NCBI RefSeq assembly: GCF_009795845.1
Contig: NZ_WTEX01000005.1
Location: 62,001 to 126,000, forward strand
DNA: 64,000 nt
Reading direction: 5' to 3'
Origin: Gilliamella sp. Lep-s35
GTDB lineage: Bacteria; Pseudomonadota; Gammaproteobacteria; Enterobacterales; Orbaceae
Positions 46,803 to 56,196 of this stretch are shown here, in pieces (position 1 is the stretch's first letter; the number at the start of each line of letters is the position of its first letter). The translations under genes and the position numbers were made by a program. Below the pieces are notes generated by a model, which saw only the letters and a program-made list of their open reading frames with translations, was not told where the DNA came from and searched no databases.

Positions 46803-48707
46803 GTGATTGATGATTTTGCAGAGGATGGTTTACTTGCTAAGGCTATAGAAGGATTTGTGGCAAGAGAGCCACAACGCAATATGGCAAGTAAAGTCTCTGA
46901 ATCAATAAAAAAACAGCGCTCTCTTGTGGTTGAAGCGGGAACTGGGACTGGCAAGACTTTTGCTTATTTAGTACCCGCACTGCGTAGTGATAAAAAAGTA
47001 ATACTTTCAACTGGTTCTAAAAATTTACAGGAACAGTTATTCAGCAAAGACTTACCAATAATAAAAAAAGCATTAAATTATACAGGCAAAATAGCCCTAC
47101 TTAAAGGTCGAGCTAATTATCTTTGTTTAGAAAGAATGTATCATCAATATGCAGCAGCAGGTGACCTTGATAAGGAGTTACGTGCTGATTTAGCGCGTGT
47201 TAAAAATTGGTCGATTAAAACCAAAGACGGGGATATTAGCAAATGCACAACTGTCACAGAAGATAATTCTATTTGGCCAATATTAACAAGCACAAATGAT
47301 AATTGTTTAGGAAGTGATTGTGAACACTATAGTGATTGTTATGTTGTCAAAGCGCGCAAACGAGCTTTAAATGCAGATATTGTTGTGGTTAACCATCATT
47401 TGTTTTTAGCTGATGTTGTAGTAAAAGATACCGGTTTTGGTGAACTTATTCCTAAAGCAGATGCTATGATCTTTGATGAGGCTCATCAATTACCCGATCT
47501 TGCTTGCCACTATTTTGGAGAACAGCTAACTAGCCGTCAACTTTTTGATCTAGCAAAAGAAATTAATTTAGCTTATCGTACCGAAGTCAAAGATATGTCT
47601 CAGTTACAGCAATGTGCGGACAAACTACAAAAATGCACGCAAGACTTGCGAATTGTTATTAGTCAACAGCCACCAAAAGGTAACTTGCGGTTTTTATTTA
47701 ACCAAGAAGCGGTTAAAAAAGAGATTTCTTATCTTGTCGATGCATTAGATTTTTGTCAAGAAGTTTTGTTATTAGCCGTTGGACGTTCGACAACGTTAGA
47801 TAACTGTCTTGAACGCATTAAGCAATATACTATGCTTTTAAAGCGATTACAGCAAACCAATATAACAGGCTTTAGTTACTGGTATGAAAGTAGCTATAAC
47901 TCATTTATCTTTGCTTTAACACCGCTGTCTGTGGCTGATAAATTTACAGAATTACTTACTGAACGTAAAGGCAGTTGGATTTTTACGTCTGCAACGTTAT
48001 CGGTTGATAATCAATTAGATTATTTTACTAAACGTTTAGGGCTAACTAATGCCGATTCGCTAATATTAGAAAGCCCATTTGATTATATTAATCAGACGAT
48101 TTTGTGTGTTCCACGTTATATTCCATCACCAAATGAACAAGGTAATGCTGAAAAATTAGCCAATATTTTATTACCCGTTATTGAAGCTAATAATGGACGT
48201 TGTTTCTTTTTGTGTACCTCATACGCAATGATGAATGCACTGGCTAAACAGTTTCGAGAATTAACCCAATTACCGGTACTTGTACAAGGCGAAACCAGTA
48301 AAGTTAAATTGCTTGAACAGTTTATTCATACTGGCAATGCGTTACTTATTGCTACCAGCAGCTTTTGGGAAGGGATTGATGTTAGAGGAGATACACTCTC
48401 ATGTGTTATTATAGATAAATTGCCGTTTACCTCGCCTGATGATCCGTTAATTAAAGCTCGTATGGAAGATTGTCAAATGCAGGGCGGGGATGCATTTAAT
48501 GATATACAATTGCCGGAAGCTGTTATCACCTTAAAACAAGGCGTAGGGCGATTAATTCGTCATCACAATGATCGTGGTGCAGTTATTATTTGCGATAATC
48601 GTTTAGTAATGCGACCTTATGGTGCAACATTTATTAATAGCTTACCGCCTTCACCAAGAACACGGGATATAAAAAAAGTTATAAACTTTTTAACAACGAA
48701 AAGCTAA
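46803..48707 (+). CDS. yoaA: ATP-dependent iron-sulfur helicase YoaA
   Basis: DinG/XPD-type helicase that, in E. coli, works with the DNA polymerase III chi subunit in repair and tolerance of replication blocks. The 634-residue protein has Walker A VVEAGTGTGKT, iron-sulfur-cluster cysteines in RANYLCLER and NDNCLGSDCEHYSDC, the Walker B box MIFDEAHQ and the C-terminal motifs SSFWEGIDVRGD and LKQGVGRLIR. It aligns with E. coli YoaA (636) from end to end. The start is GTG at 46803, giving MIDDFAEDGLLAKAI like the E. coli MTDDFAPDGQLAKAI. tsaB follows 31 bp later, as in E. coli. Confidence 0.94.
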   Translation: MIDDFAEDGLLAKAIEGFVAREPQRNMASKVSESIKKQRSLVVEAGTGTGKTFAYLVPALRSDKKVILSTGSKNLQEQLFSKDLPIIKKALNYTGKIALLKGRANYLCLERMYHQYAAAGDLDKELRADLARVKNWSIKTKDGDISKCTTVTEDNSIWPILTSTNDNCLGSDCEHYSDCYVVKARKRALNADIVVVNHHLFLADVVVKDTGFGELIPKADAMIFDEAHQLPDLACHYFGEQLTSRQLFDLAKEINLAYRTEVKDMSQLQQCADKLQKCTQDLRIVISQQPPKGNLRFLFNQEAVKKEISYLVDALDFCQEVLLLAVGRSTTLDNCLERIKQYTMLLKRLQQTNITGFSYWYESSYNSFIFALTPLSVADKFTELLTERKGSWIFTSATLSVDNQLDYFTKRLGLTNADSLILESPFDYINQTILCVPRYIPSPNEQGNAEKLANILLPVIEANNGRCFFLCTSYAMMNALAKQFRELTQLPVLVQGETSKVKLLEQFIHTGNALLIATSSFWEGIDVRGDTLSCVIIDKLPFTSPDDPLIKARMEDCQMQGGDAFNDIQLPEAVITLKQGVGRLIRHHNDRGAVIICDNRLVMRPYGATFINSLPPSPRTRDIKKVINFLTTKS

Positions 48708-48738
48708 ATGACAATAGATAAAATATTTTGGAAAAAAC

Positions 48739-49419
48739 ATGAGTACTATTTTAGCCATTGATACCTCGACAGAAGCTTGTTCGGCAGCTTTACTCTACCG
48801 TAACGAAATCACTCACGATTTTATTGTATCGGCTCGTGATCATACGAAACAAATATTACCGATGGTAGACAGACTTCTTAAACAATCAGACTGTTCACTT
48901 ACGCAAGTGGATGCAATTGCTTTTGGACAAGGTCCAGGTAGTTTTACTGGGGTTAGAATTGGTATTGGCGTGGCTCAAGGTTTAGCATTAGGTATTGATA
49001 AACCCATGATAGGTGTATCAACATTAATGACTTTGGCACAAGGTGTTTACCGAACAACACAAGCAACAAATGTTATTGCCGCAATTGATGCTAGAATGAA
49101 TGAAGTCTATTTAGGTCAATATCATTATGTTAACGAACAATGGCAAACGGTTATTGCTGAGTGTGTTATTGGGCCTGAAAAAGTAATCGAAACGGTAAAG
49201 CATATTAGTCAAAATGATTATTGTGCAGGTACGGGGTGGAAAACTTATCCTGATATGATTAATGGAGTAAAGCAAAGCGACATTTTATTACCTCATGCCC
49301 AAGATCTTATTGTTCTTGCTAAAAATAAATGGCAAAAGAATGAAATTGTGAATGTTGAAGATGTTGAGCCAACTTATTTACGTAACGAAGTGACTTGGAA
49401 AAAGTTACCAGGAAGATAA
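48739..49419 (+). CDS. tsaB: tRNA threonylcarbamoyladenosine biosynthesis protein TsaB
   Basis: Scaffold partner of TsaD in making the t6A37 modification of ANN-reading tRNAs. The 226-residue ASKHA-fold protein starts ILAIDTSTEACSAAL and carries FGQGPGSFTGVRIGIGVAQG, the family hallmark. Length fits E. coli TsaB (231). It ends in VEPTYLRNEVTW, also conserved. A terminator follows the stop. Confidence 0.96.
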   Translation: MSTILAIDTSTEACSAALLYRNEITHDFIVSARDHTKQILPMVDRLLKQSDCSLTQVDAIAFGQGPGSFTGVRIGIGVAQGLALGIDKPMIGVSTLMTLAQGVYRTTQATNVIAAIDARMNEVYLGQYHYVNEQWQTVIAECVIGPEKVIETVKHISQNDYCAGTGWKTYPDMINGVKQSDILLPHAQDLIVLAKNKWQKNEIVNVEDVEPTYLRNEVTWKKLPGR

Positions 49420-49424
49420 AATAA

Positions 49425-49450
49425 AAAAGCCACTCAAAGGAGGGGCTTTT
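49425..49450. terminator. Bidirectional terminator between tsaB and grxA
   Basis: AAAAGCC-a-CTC (49425-49435) pairs with GAG-g-GGCTTTT (49440-49450), with one mismatch in an 11-bp stem and A/T runs on both flanks. It fits the convergent arrangement of tsaB and grxA. Confidence 0.8.
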
Positions 49451-49470
49451 AGCAAAAAATTGCGTGTTAT

Positions 49471-49737
49471 TTATTCTTTAAAAAGTCCTAAATGCGCTTT
49501 TGCATAGGCTTCAAAATCAGTACAGCCACCGATTGGCTTTTCATCAATAAAGATTTGTGGCACTGTTTCAACAGGTTTGCCAACGCTTTTAGAAAGATCT
49601 TCTTTAGTAATACCTTCAGCATTTATATCTACATAGCGATAAGAAAAATCATCACGCTCTTGAGATAGTTTTTCGGCTAACTCTTTAGCACGAACACAAT
49701 AAGGACAACCTTGACGTCCAAAAATTACAGTATACAT
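49471..49737 (-). CDS. grxA: Glutaredoxin 1
   Basis: Small thiol-disulfide oxidoreductase that uses glutathione to reduce ribonucleotide reductase and other proteins. The 88-residue protein has the active site GCPYC with Cys11 and Cys14, then VDINAEGITKEDL, GKPVETVPQIFID and GGCTDFEAY, following E. coli GrxA (85) throughout. The third Cys, in GGC, is Tyr in E. coli. It converges on tsaB. Confidence 0.95.
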   Translation of the reverse strand: MYTVIFGRQGCPYCVRAKELAEKLSQERDDFSYRYVDINAEGITKEDLSKSVGKPVETVPQIFIDEKPIGGCTDFEAYAKAHLGLFKE

Positions 49738-50044
49738 TTGTCACCTCGAATAAGTTGTTTTTAATATGTCATTACTATACGTTACTTTTAATTAAAAAAA
49801 AATTGTTAAATATAGTTAATTAAATAGATTATATCTATTGATGATACACTTTAAAAGCTAATCAGGCTTTATATATAAAAACTTGCAATTGGTTGCTTAT
49901 TTTTTCACAATTTAGATTGACTATTCAAAGCATCGCACACCATAAAAGGCAACTTATCGATCCTTTTTAATCACAACAAAAGAGAATTTATCGGTATAAA
50001 AAAGTTTAGAAAAAAGCATTGATTTTATTGATATTTTTATACAA
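49738..50044. other. Gap upstream of grxA and the IS remnant
   Basis: About 300 bp without a gene. A small hairpin AAAGC...GCTTT occurs near 49852-49870. It should hold the grxA promoter on the minus strand; I could not pick one with confidence. Confidence 0.35.
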
Positions 50045-50760
50045 AAAACAAAGCTAACGCCTTGTCATAGACAAGCGATAGAGCGCTGATATCAAAAAGA
50101 AAAATAACTGTCACCAATTTGGCTAAACGCTTTATGGTCAGTTGTCCTACCATTTATAACGTACTAAAAAAAGCTCGATTGAAGCTTTTTGTACCTTTAA
50201 GCAGTAAAAATGAACGTATAAAACCATCAGTTATGGAATTAAACGTTTGGTTAAAGTCGAAAAATCGATTGGAGATAAATTAAGACGGCAAGCTAAAGGC
50301 GATAACAAAATTTCTCTGAGCGAAATACGACAGACTGATACCTACGGTTTACCTTTACTTAAAAATGAAACGATATAGCAGAATAGAGAATATTCACTTG
50401 AGATTATCTATTTGATTTTTATTGTTTTTATACATAAACGTAGTACACTCCTGAAACTTTTTAACAAAAACACTACTGTATTGATTTATTTAGATAAACT
50501 GTGTGATAACCTGTATATCAAGCAAAAATCACCAGCCCACAAATGAATGGGAAAGCCGAAAGAGTGATACGAACTTTAATGGAGATGTGGCATAATCAGC
50601 ATATATTTAGCGATTCAAAAGATAGAAAACAAAAACTTAAACGCTTTATTAATTTTTATAATACCGTTAAACCACATAAAGCGATTTTTGGAAAAACGCC
50701 TTATGAGTTTTAGCGAATTATTTTAACCATGAAGTGTAAACAACTCGGTGTTTTCCTACA
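50045..50760 (+). pseudogene. Decayed IS481-family transposase and element end
   Basis: Broken frames spell an IS481-type DDE transposase. Near the start are LTPCHRQAIER, ITVTNLAKRFMVSCPTIYN and VLKKARLKLFVPLSSKNER (helix-turn-helix part), then KLRRQAKGDN, LPLLKNET, and after a heavily decayed middle, NGKAERVIRTLMEMWHNQHI and FINFYNTVKPHKAIFGKTPY with a premature stop. Most of the catalytic core between about 50380 and 50530 is lost. The element ends at a terminal repeat (50734-50760) shared with the fragment at 34025. No matching left end was found. Confidence 0.75.
50734..50760 (+). repeat. IS481-type terminal repeat, second copy
   Basis: Read on the minus strand it begins TGTAGGAAAACACCGAGTTG and agrees with the copy at 34025-34051 in 24 of 27 positions. 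It lies 34 bp before the yggN start. Confidence 0.65.
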
Positions 50761-50793
50761 TATCATTAATTAAATAAATAGTTGGATATGAAT

Positions 50794-51483
50794 ATGTTAA
50801 AAAGATTATTATTGATTACTTTATTACTGCCTATCACTGCATTTGCTGCAAAAAAAGAGTGTGGGGTTAAACCTAGCTATGATATTACTATCAATAAAGA
50901 AAGCGTGCATATTTTTAATAAAAAAGATGATTTAACTATCATGCCAAATGGTAATGTGGTTTTAAATAACAGATCTATCTTACCCAATCCGTCATTACAA
51001 AAAAAACTGGTTTATTTTCAGCAAGATTTACGCCAACAATTACCACAGTTAGAGCAACAGTCGTTAAATTTATTGTTAGAAGTTAAAATGACTTTTGAGC
51101 AGGCAATAAAAAAACACCTTAGCTATGATAGTGAACTAAAAAGTGAATTAAATAAATTATATAAACGTTTAGTTAAGTTGCTACATGGCTCAATTAGTAC
51201 AGAAAATGGCAATACGCGGTTTTCTTACCAAAACTTCAATAATCTAAAAAAAGATGGAGAAGATATTGGTCAACACATTTTTTATAATGTCGCGGGTGGC
51301 AGTATTTTACATTTGAATTTTTTCAAAAATTTAGAGGCAATTAAGACAATTTCTAAAAATGAGTGGAAAGCGCAAAAACCGAAATTAAAGGCTTTTGATG
51401 CTCATATTTGTTCTGTTATTACAGGCATTGATACGCAATACGAACAAATATTAATGCAACTTAATCAATCTATTCACAAGTAA
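50794..51483 (+). CDS. yggN: DUF2884 (YggN-like) periplasmic protein
   Basis: A 229-residue secreted protein of unknown function. A clear signal peptide (MLKRLLLITLLLPITAFAA) is followed by ECGVKPSYDITINKESVHI and LTIMPNGNVVLNNR, the conserved start of the DUF2884/YggN family, and a largely helical C-terminus ending in HICSVITGIDTQYEQ. I chose the ATG at 50794 since GGA lies seven bases before it; ATG at 50788 and TTG at 50782 are poorer. It follows IS debris, so its promoter may lie in or have been altered by the remnant. Confidence 0.75.
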   Translation: MLKRLLLITLLLPITAFAAKKECGVKPSYDITINKESVHIFNKKDDLTIMPNGNVVLNNRSILPNPSLQKKLVYFQQDLRQQLPQLEQQSLNLLLEVKMTFEQAIKKHLSYDSELKSELNKLYKRLVKLLHGSISTENGNTRFSYQNFNNLKKDGEDIGQHIFYNVAGGSILHLNFFKNLEAIKTISKNEWKAQKPKLKAFDAHICSVITGIDTQYEQILMQLNQSIHK

Positions 51484-51552
51484 ATAGACATTAATAAAAA
51501 CTTTTGCGAAAATGATGCCTTTACTATGATAGCTAAACGGAAGCTTATGCTT

Positions 51553-52404
51553 ATGAGTGCACAAATAATTGATGGTAAGGTATTATCGCAACAAATTCGT
51601 CATGAAATTGCCAGCAAAGTCAACAAGCGTATTGAAAGTGGCTTATCTGTTCCAGGACTTGCTGTTATACAAGTAGGTTCAGATCCTGCATCAAAAATCT
51701 ATGTCAAAAATAAGCAAAAAGCGTGCGACGATGTTGGTTTTGTTTCTTTTGCTTATGATTTCCCATCGGCTACTACCGATGAGTTGTTAGCATTAATTGA
51801 TGAACTCAATCAACGTCCTGATGTGCATGGTATTTTAGTGCAACTCCCTTTGCCTGATAATATTGACAAAACCAAGGTTCTTGAACGTATTGATCCAAGT
51901 AAAGATGTTGATGGTTTTCATCCTTACAATATTGGGCACTTATTACAACGTGACCCTATTTTGCGACCATGTACACCATATGGTGTAGTTAAAATGCTTG
52001 AGTCAACAGGTGTTAATCTATCAGGTTTAAATGCCACAGTGGTTGGGGCATCTAGTATTGTTGGTCGCCCTATGGCGTTAGAGCTATTATTATTAGGTTG
52101 CACAACCACTATTACTCATAGTCGTACCATTGATTTGGCCAAACATGTGAGTAATGCTGATATTGTTGTAGCAGGAGTCGGTATTGCTAACTATGTTAAA
52201 GGGGAATGGATTAAACCCGGAGCAATTGTTATTGATGTTGGTATTAATCGCTTGCCTGATGGTAAACTTGTTGGTGATGTCGAATTTGATGTTGCAGTTA
52301 ATCGAGCGGGTTGGATAACTCCAGTTCCTGGTGGCGTTGGTCCTATGACAGTTGCTATGTTGATGAGTAACACGCTTGAAGCCTGTGAAAAGTTTAGCAA
52401 GTAA
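51553..52404 (+). CDS. folD: Methylenetetrahydrofolate dehydrogenase/cyclohydrolase
   Basis: Bifunctional enzyme of one-carbon metabolism that interconverts methylene-, methenyl- and formyl-tetrahydrofolate with NADP. The 283-residue protein has the catalytic-lysine region [25 protein letters not shown] and the NADP site [18 protein letters not shown], then [16 protein letters not shown] chose the ATG at 51553 ([15 protein letters not shown], as in E. coli FolD, 288 residues) with GGAAG nine bases upstream; earlier in-frame ATGs at 51526 and 51547 are poorer. Confidence 0.96.
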   Translation: MSAQIIDGKVLSQQIRHEIASKVNKRIESGLSVPGLAVIQVGSDPASKIYVKNKQKACDDVGFVSFAYDFPSATTDELLALIDELNQRPDVHGILVQLPLPDNIDKTKVLERIDPSKDVDGFHPYNIGHLLQRDPILRPCTPYGVVKMLESTGVNLSGLNATVVGASSIVGRPMALELLLLGCTTTITHSRTIDLAKHVSNADIVVAGVGIANYVKGEWIKPGAIVIDVGINRLPDGKLVGDVEFDVAVNRAGWITPVPGGVGPMTVAMLMSNTLEACEKFSK

Positions 52405-52496
52405 CTAAAATTAATGTAGTTAAAATAAATATAGTCTCATCGTTTGGAATTCATCCATTTACGTTATAAATTAAAGAAGAGAGTAAGGAACTTTTT

Positions 52497-52988
52497 ATGA
52501 TTATATTTCACACTAATTTAGGTGATATTAAAATCGAAACTTTTGATGACAAAGCGCCAGAAACAGTTAAAAATTTTATTGAATATTGCAAAGACGGTTT
52601 TTATAACAATACGATCTTTCATCGTGTTATTAATAATTTCATGATTCAAGGCGGTGGTTTTGAACCCGGTATGAAGCAGAAAAAAACCAAATCACCTATT
52701 AAAAATGAAGCAGATAACGGTCTAAAAAATGACCGCGGTACTTTAGCCATGGCACGTACAGCTGATCCACATTCTGCAACAGCTCAATTTTTTATCAACG
52801 TAGTGGATAATGATTATCTTAACTTCCGTTCTGCTGATGTTAATGGTTATGGTTATTGCGTTTTTGCCCAAGTTGTAGACGGTCTTGATGTGGTTGATAA
52901 AATTAAAGCCGTTAAAACAGGGCGCAATGGTATGCATTCAGATGTTCCTATGGAAGATGTTGTTATTACGAGTGTAACGGTTGAATAA
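52497..52988 (+). CDS. ppiB: Cytoplasmic peptidyl-prolyl isomerase B
   Basis: Cyclophilin-type isomerase that speeds proline-limited folding. The 163-residue protein starts [20 protein letters not shown] and has [15 protein letters not shown] and [14 protein letters not shown], the active-site strands, and no signal peptide, so it is the cytoplasmic form (E. coli 164). lpxH starts within its last codons in another frame, overlapping by eight bases. Confidence 0.96.
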   Translation: MIIFHTNLGDIKIETFDDKAPETVKNFIEYCKDGFYNNTIFHRVINNFMIQGGGFEPGMKQKKTKSPIKNEADNGLKNDRGTLAMARTADPHSATAQFFINVVDNDYLNFRSADVNGYGYCVFAQVVDGLDVVDKIKAVKTGRNGMHSDVPMEDVVITSVTVE

Positions 52989-53733
52989 TCCTGTTCGTTA
53001 TTTTATCGCTGATATTCATCTAGCGGATAATGAGCCTGCTTCTGGTTATAGCGATATAACCGCAGGCTTTTTGTCTTTTCTAAATACATTACCTGATAAT
53101 TGTGAGCTTTATATTTTAGGCGATCTATTTGATTACTGGGTTGGTGATGATATAAAAACAGACTTACATTACCAAGTTGCACAAGCGCTACAAGCTTTAT
53201 CAAAACGTAATATCAAAAAATATTTTGTTCATGGTAACCGTGATTTTTTATTAAGTAAAAAATATGCTAAGCAGTGTGATATGACCTTATTGCCAGAGGT
53301 TAATTGTTTACCTAATCAAGAAACAAATATTGTTTTTTTACATGGCGATTTGCTGTGCACTGATGATCTTCAATATCAAAAATTCCGAAAAGTGATGCAT
53401 AATAAATGGTTACAAAAACTATTTTTATTTTTGCCGTTGTTTATTCGGCTTAAAATTGCCACTAAGTTAAGGAAAAAAAGTAGTCAGCAGAATCAAATCA
53501 AGTCTGAATCTATTATGGATGTAAATCAACAAGCGGTAGTTGATATGTTGATGGTGCATAATGCCGATATTATGATTCATGGCCATACACACAAACCAGC
53601 AACTCACCACTTTCAAATAAATGGCCGCCCAGTAACTCGCTTAGTTCTTGGCGCATGGCATGATGGGGTGACATATGTTAAACAAACACAAAACAGTGCT
53701 ATTTTTGAGCTTTACAACCACTCTTTTAAATAA
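52981..53733 (+). CDS. lpxH: UDP-2,3-diacylglucosamine diphosphatase
   Basis: Cleaves UDP-2,3-diacylglucosamine to lipid X in lipid A synthesis. The 250-residue metallophosphoesterase has IADIHL (D-x-H), [20 protein letters not shown] and [13 protein letters not shown], the four metal-binding motifs, and [18 protein letters not shown]. The only usable start is TTG at 52981, giving [13 protein letters not shown]; no ATG occurs before the first metal motif. That start overlaps the ppiB stop, so translation is probably coupled. E. coli also has ppiB-lpxH side by side. Its 3' end overlaps the convergent modC by 22 bp. Confidence 0.95.
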   Translation: MNNPVRYFIADIHLADNEPASGYSDITAGFLSFLNTLPDNCELYILGDLFDYWVGDDIKTDLHYQVAQALQALSKRNIKKYFVHGNRDFLLSKKYAKQCDMTLLPEVNCLPNQETNIVFLHGDLLCTDDLQYQKFRKVMHNKWLQKLFLFLPLFIRLKIATKLRKKSSQQNQIKSESIMDVNQQAVVDMLMVHNADIMIHGHTHKPATHHFQINGRPVTRLVLGAWHDGVTYVKQTQNSAIFELYNHSFK

Positions 53734-54392
53734 TCACTTTGCAAAACTTGATCGGTTTTACCAAACTCAATAAGCTTTCCTTGCTCTAAAATGACAACAT
53801 TATTGGCGATTTGTTTAACTTCATTAATATTATGTGTAACATAAATAATAGGTATATTTAATTCGTTAGCTAATTTATTAATATAGGTTAATAGTTCTTT
53901 TTTTCTTGGCATATCAAGCGCAGAAAGCGGTTCGTCCATCAATAGTAGTAAAGGATCTGTTAATAGTGCTCGACCAATTGCTACGCGATGTTTTTCACCA
54001 CCTGATAGCATAGCTGGATAACGATTTAATAATGGGCGAATATTAAGCACATTTACGATTTCGTCAAATCTTGAGGTTTCAATCTTTTTAGCCCCGTAAG
54101 TCAAATTTTTAATCACTGTATAATGGGGAAAGAGTAATGCATCTTGAAAAACGGTACCAATTTGGCGGTTTTCTGGCGCAACAAAAAGGCGCTTATCACA
54201 ATCAACTAGTGTTATGTTATTTAGTTCAATATAACCTTGGTCTGGTTTAATTAATCCATTAATAAGGTTGATTAGTGTTGATTTACCCGATCCCGAAACA
54301 CCTAAAATAGCGGTAATACCTTGGCAATCAATATTATGATTGAATTGGAACAAAAACGAAGCAAGCTGTTTGCTGACCTGTATCTTTAACAT
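53712..54392 (-). CDS. modC: Molybdate ABC transporter ATPase, lacking the TOBE domain
   Basis: Energises molybdate uptake with ModA and ModB. The 226-residue protein has Walker A GVSGSGKST, IGTVFQDALLFPHYTV (Q-loop), LSGGEKHRVAIGRALL, LLLLMDEPLSALD and YVTHNINE. E. coli ModC has 352 residues; the missing C-terminal part is the TOBE/Mop domain that binds molybdate and gives feedback. The signature reads GGEKH where most have GGEKQ. It follows modB by three bases and its stop lies inside lpxH on the other strand. The nucleotide-binding domain itself looks complete. Confidence 0.9.
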   Translation of the reverse strand: MLKIQVSKQLASFLFQFNHNIDCQGITAILGVSGSGKSTLINLINGLIKPDQGYIELNNITLVDCDKRLFVAPENRQIGTVFQDALLFPHYTVIKNLTYGAKKIETSRFDEIVNVLNIRPLLNRYPAMLSGGEKHRVAIGRALLTDPLLLLMDEPLSALDMPRKKELLTYINKLANELNIPIIYVTHNINEVKQIANNVVILEQGKLIEFGKTDQVLQSDYLKEWL

Positions 54393-54395
54393 AAT

Positions 54396-55088
54396 TTATT
54401 GTCCAACAAGTTTATTTTTATGCCAACGATTTAATAATTCAGATAAAAATAGTGCAATTAGCGACAGCATAATCGAAATAATACAAAGCCGTAATGCACC
54501 TTGTTCGCCATCGGGAATTTGTAACATTGTGTACATGGCAAGCGGCAAAGTACGGGTTTCGCCTTGAATATTTGATACAAACGTAATTGTGGCACCAAAT
54601 TCCCCCAAACAACGAGCAAAACCTAGCACTATTCCCATTAAAATACCCGGAAAGGCTAAGGGTAACGTGATTGTCATAAATACTCGCCATCGACAAGCAC
54701 CAAGGGTTCTAGCCACATTTTCAAGGCGTATATCAATTGACTCAATGGCTAAACGAATTGAGCGTACCATAAGAGGAAAGGCAACCACAGCAGAAGCTAA
54801 AGCAGCACCTTGCCAATTAAAACTGAAACTAATATTAAAGTGGTGATTTAACCACTCACCAATTACACCGTGTTTCCCCATGGTGATTAATAATAAATAG
54901 CCCAAAACCACTGGCGGTAAAACAAGAGGAAGGTGCACAATACTATCAAATAGTGATTTTCCCCAAAATTGACAGCGTGCTAATACCCAAGCCGTTAAAA
55001 TACCAATGGGTAAACTAAAACCAATTGCAGCAAAGGCGATTTTTAAACTAAGTAGCAAGGTTTGCCATTCAAATTCGTTTAATAACAT
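54396..55088 (-). CDS. modB: Molybdate ABC transporter permease
   Basis: Inner membrane permease of the molybdate importer. The 230-residue protein has about five membrane spans and the EAA-type loop LENVARTLGACRWRVFMTIT that contacts ModC, plus LPLVLPPVVLGYLLL near residue 50, typical of ModB (229 in E. coli). It lies between modA (63-bp gap) and modC (3-bp gap) on the minus strand. Confidence 0.96.
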   Translation of the reverse strand: MLLNEFEWQTLLLSLKIAFAAIGFSLPIGILTAWVLARCQFWGKSLFDSIVHLPLVLPPVVLGYLLLITMGKHGVIGEWLNHHFNISFSFNWQGAALASAVVAFPLMVRSIRLAIESIDIRLENVARTLGACRWRVFMTITLPLAFPGILMGIVLGFARCLGEFGATITFVSNIQGETRTLPLAMYTMLQIPDGEQGALRLCIISIMLSLIALFLSELLNRWHKNKLVGQ

Positions 55089-55151
55089 AATTGTTTTAAT
55101 GACATAGTCGTTTTAATAAATAGTTGTATTGTATTATTTCACCCGCGTAAA

Positions 55152-55919
55152 CTACTTAATTATAAAACCATATTTTTCAAAAATAGCTTTTGCTTGTGGT
55201 GAATTTAAATATTGATAAAAATCGTTCGCTTTTACGTTTAATAACGTGATTGGGTATTCAATCGATTTGAATGTATTTGCAGGAAACGTTCCAATAATTT
55301 TGACTTTATCACTTACTTTGGCATCAGTACTGTAGACAATACCAAGCGCTGCTTCGTTACGTTCTACTAACATCAAAGCATCACGCACATTACTCGCAGG
55401 GGCAAATTGTGGCGATAATTTGTCAAATACGCCTAAGTTGGTGAGTGATTCTTTTGCATAGAGTCCTGCAGGAACATGATCAGGATCGCCAATAGCAATT
55501 CTTTCACCTTTAGGTAAAATTGCTTGCCAATTGGTATTGCTATTAATTAAGACGCTATCTACTTGTGACTTTTTTGGCGCAATAAGAACCAATGCATTTT
55601 TCAATAAATCTTGTTTGTTTTTAACAATATTATGTTCAATTAAGTAAGTCATCCATTTTTGATCGGCTGACATAAAAATATCTGCGGGAGCACCTTGTTC
55701 AATTTGTTTAGCTAATACTGATGAGGACGCAAATGAAAACACAATATCGGCATCTTTATGTTCCGTTTTATAACTTGTTGCGATATCTTGCATCGCATTT
55801 GTTAATGATGCGGCGGCAAATACTGTGATTTTTTCAACTGCCACTTTTTCAACTGCTGATGTTGAATATGTCATCGCCATTATGACGATAGAGGTGATAA
55901 TTCCAATAATTTTTTTCAT
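55152..55919 (-). CDS. modA: Molybdate-binding periplasmic protein
   Basis: Binds molybdate or tungstate in the periplasm and hands it to ModBC. The 255-residue precursor has a signal peptide of about 23 residues ending in STSAVE, then ITVFAAASLTNAMQDIA, FSFASSSVLAKQIEQGAPAD with the ligand-binding Ser, and IGDPDHVPAGLYAKE. Length matches E. coli ModA (257). A ModE-box-like site lies 100-124 bp upstream, so the operon is probably repressed when molybdate is abundant. Confidence 0.96.
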   Translation of the reverse strand: MKKIIGIITSIVIMAMTYSTSAVEKVAVEKITVFAAASLTNAMQDIATSYKTEHKDADIVFSFASSSVLAKQIEQGAPADIFMSADQKWMTYLIEHNIVKNKQDLLKNALVLIAPKKSQVDSVLINSNTNWQAILPKGERIAIGDPDHVPAGLYAKESLTNLGVFDKLSPQFAPASNVRDALMLVERNEAALGIVYSTDAKVSDKVKIIGTFPANTFKSIEYPITLLNVKANDFYQYLNSPQAKAIFEKYGFIIK

Positions 55920-56019
55920 TTTTCCCTCACAAACAAAAGTCGTTATTAATTTAAGCCGTCAATGATATTCATTTGTTTTTAAACGTATATTTTTATTTTT
56001 CAGCCGATCGCTTAATTAC

Positions 56020-56043
56020 CGTTATATAATATAATACATATCG
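56020..56043. promoter_or_regulatory. ModE-binding site between modA and modE
   Basis: A 24-bp element starts CGTTATAT and ends TACATATCG. The E. coli modA operator has the same length and the same CGTTATAT and TACATAACG ends, so only one base differs in the outer arms. It lies in the 277-bp region between the divergent modABC and modE-modF genes, where ModE with molybdate would repress modA and perhaps itself. Confidence 0.7.
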
Positions 56044-56196
56044 ATGTTAACAAAATTTATTCACAAAGTACAATTAAACTGATGAGATAAAATGATCAAT
56101 AAGATTTTTAACAAGTTTTGAAGAATACTAAAAAGCGTCTACAATGATTAATCGTGTTTGTTCTAATTGGCTAGCAGTTATTTGTGGTGTTAAATT

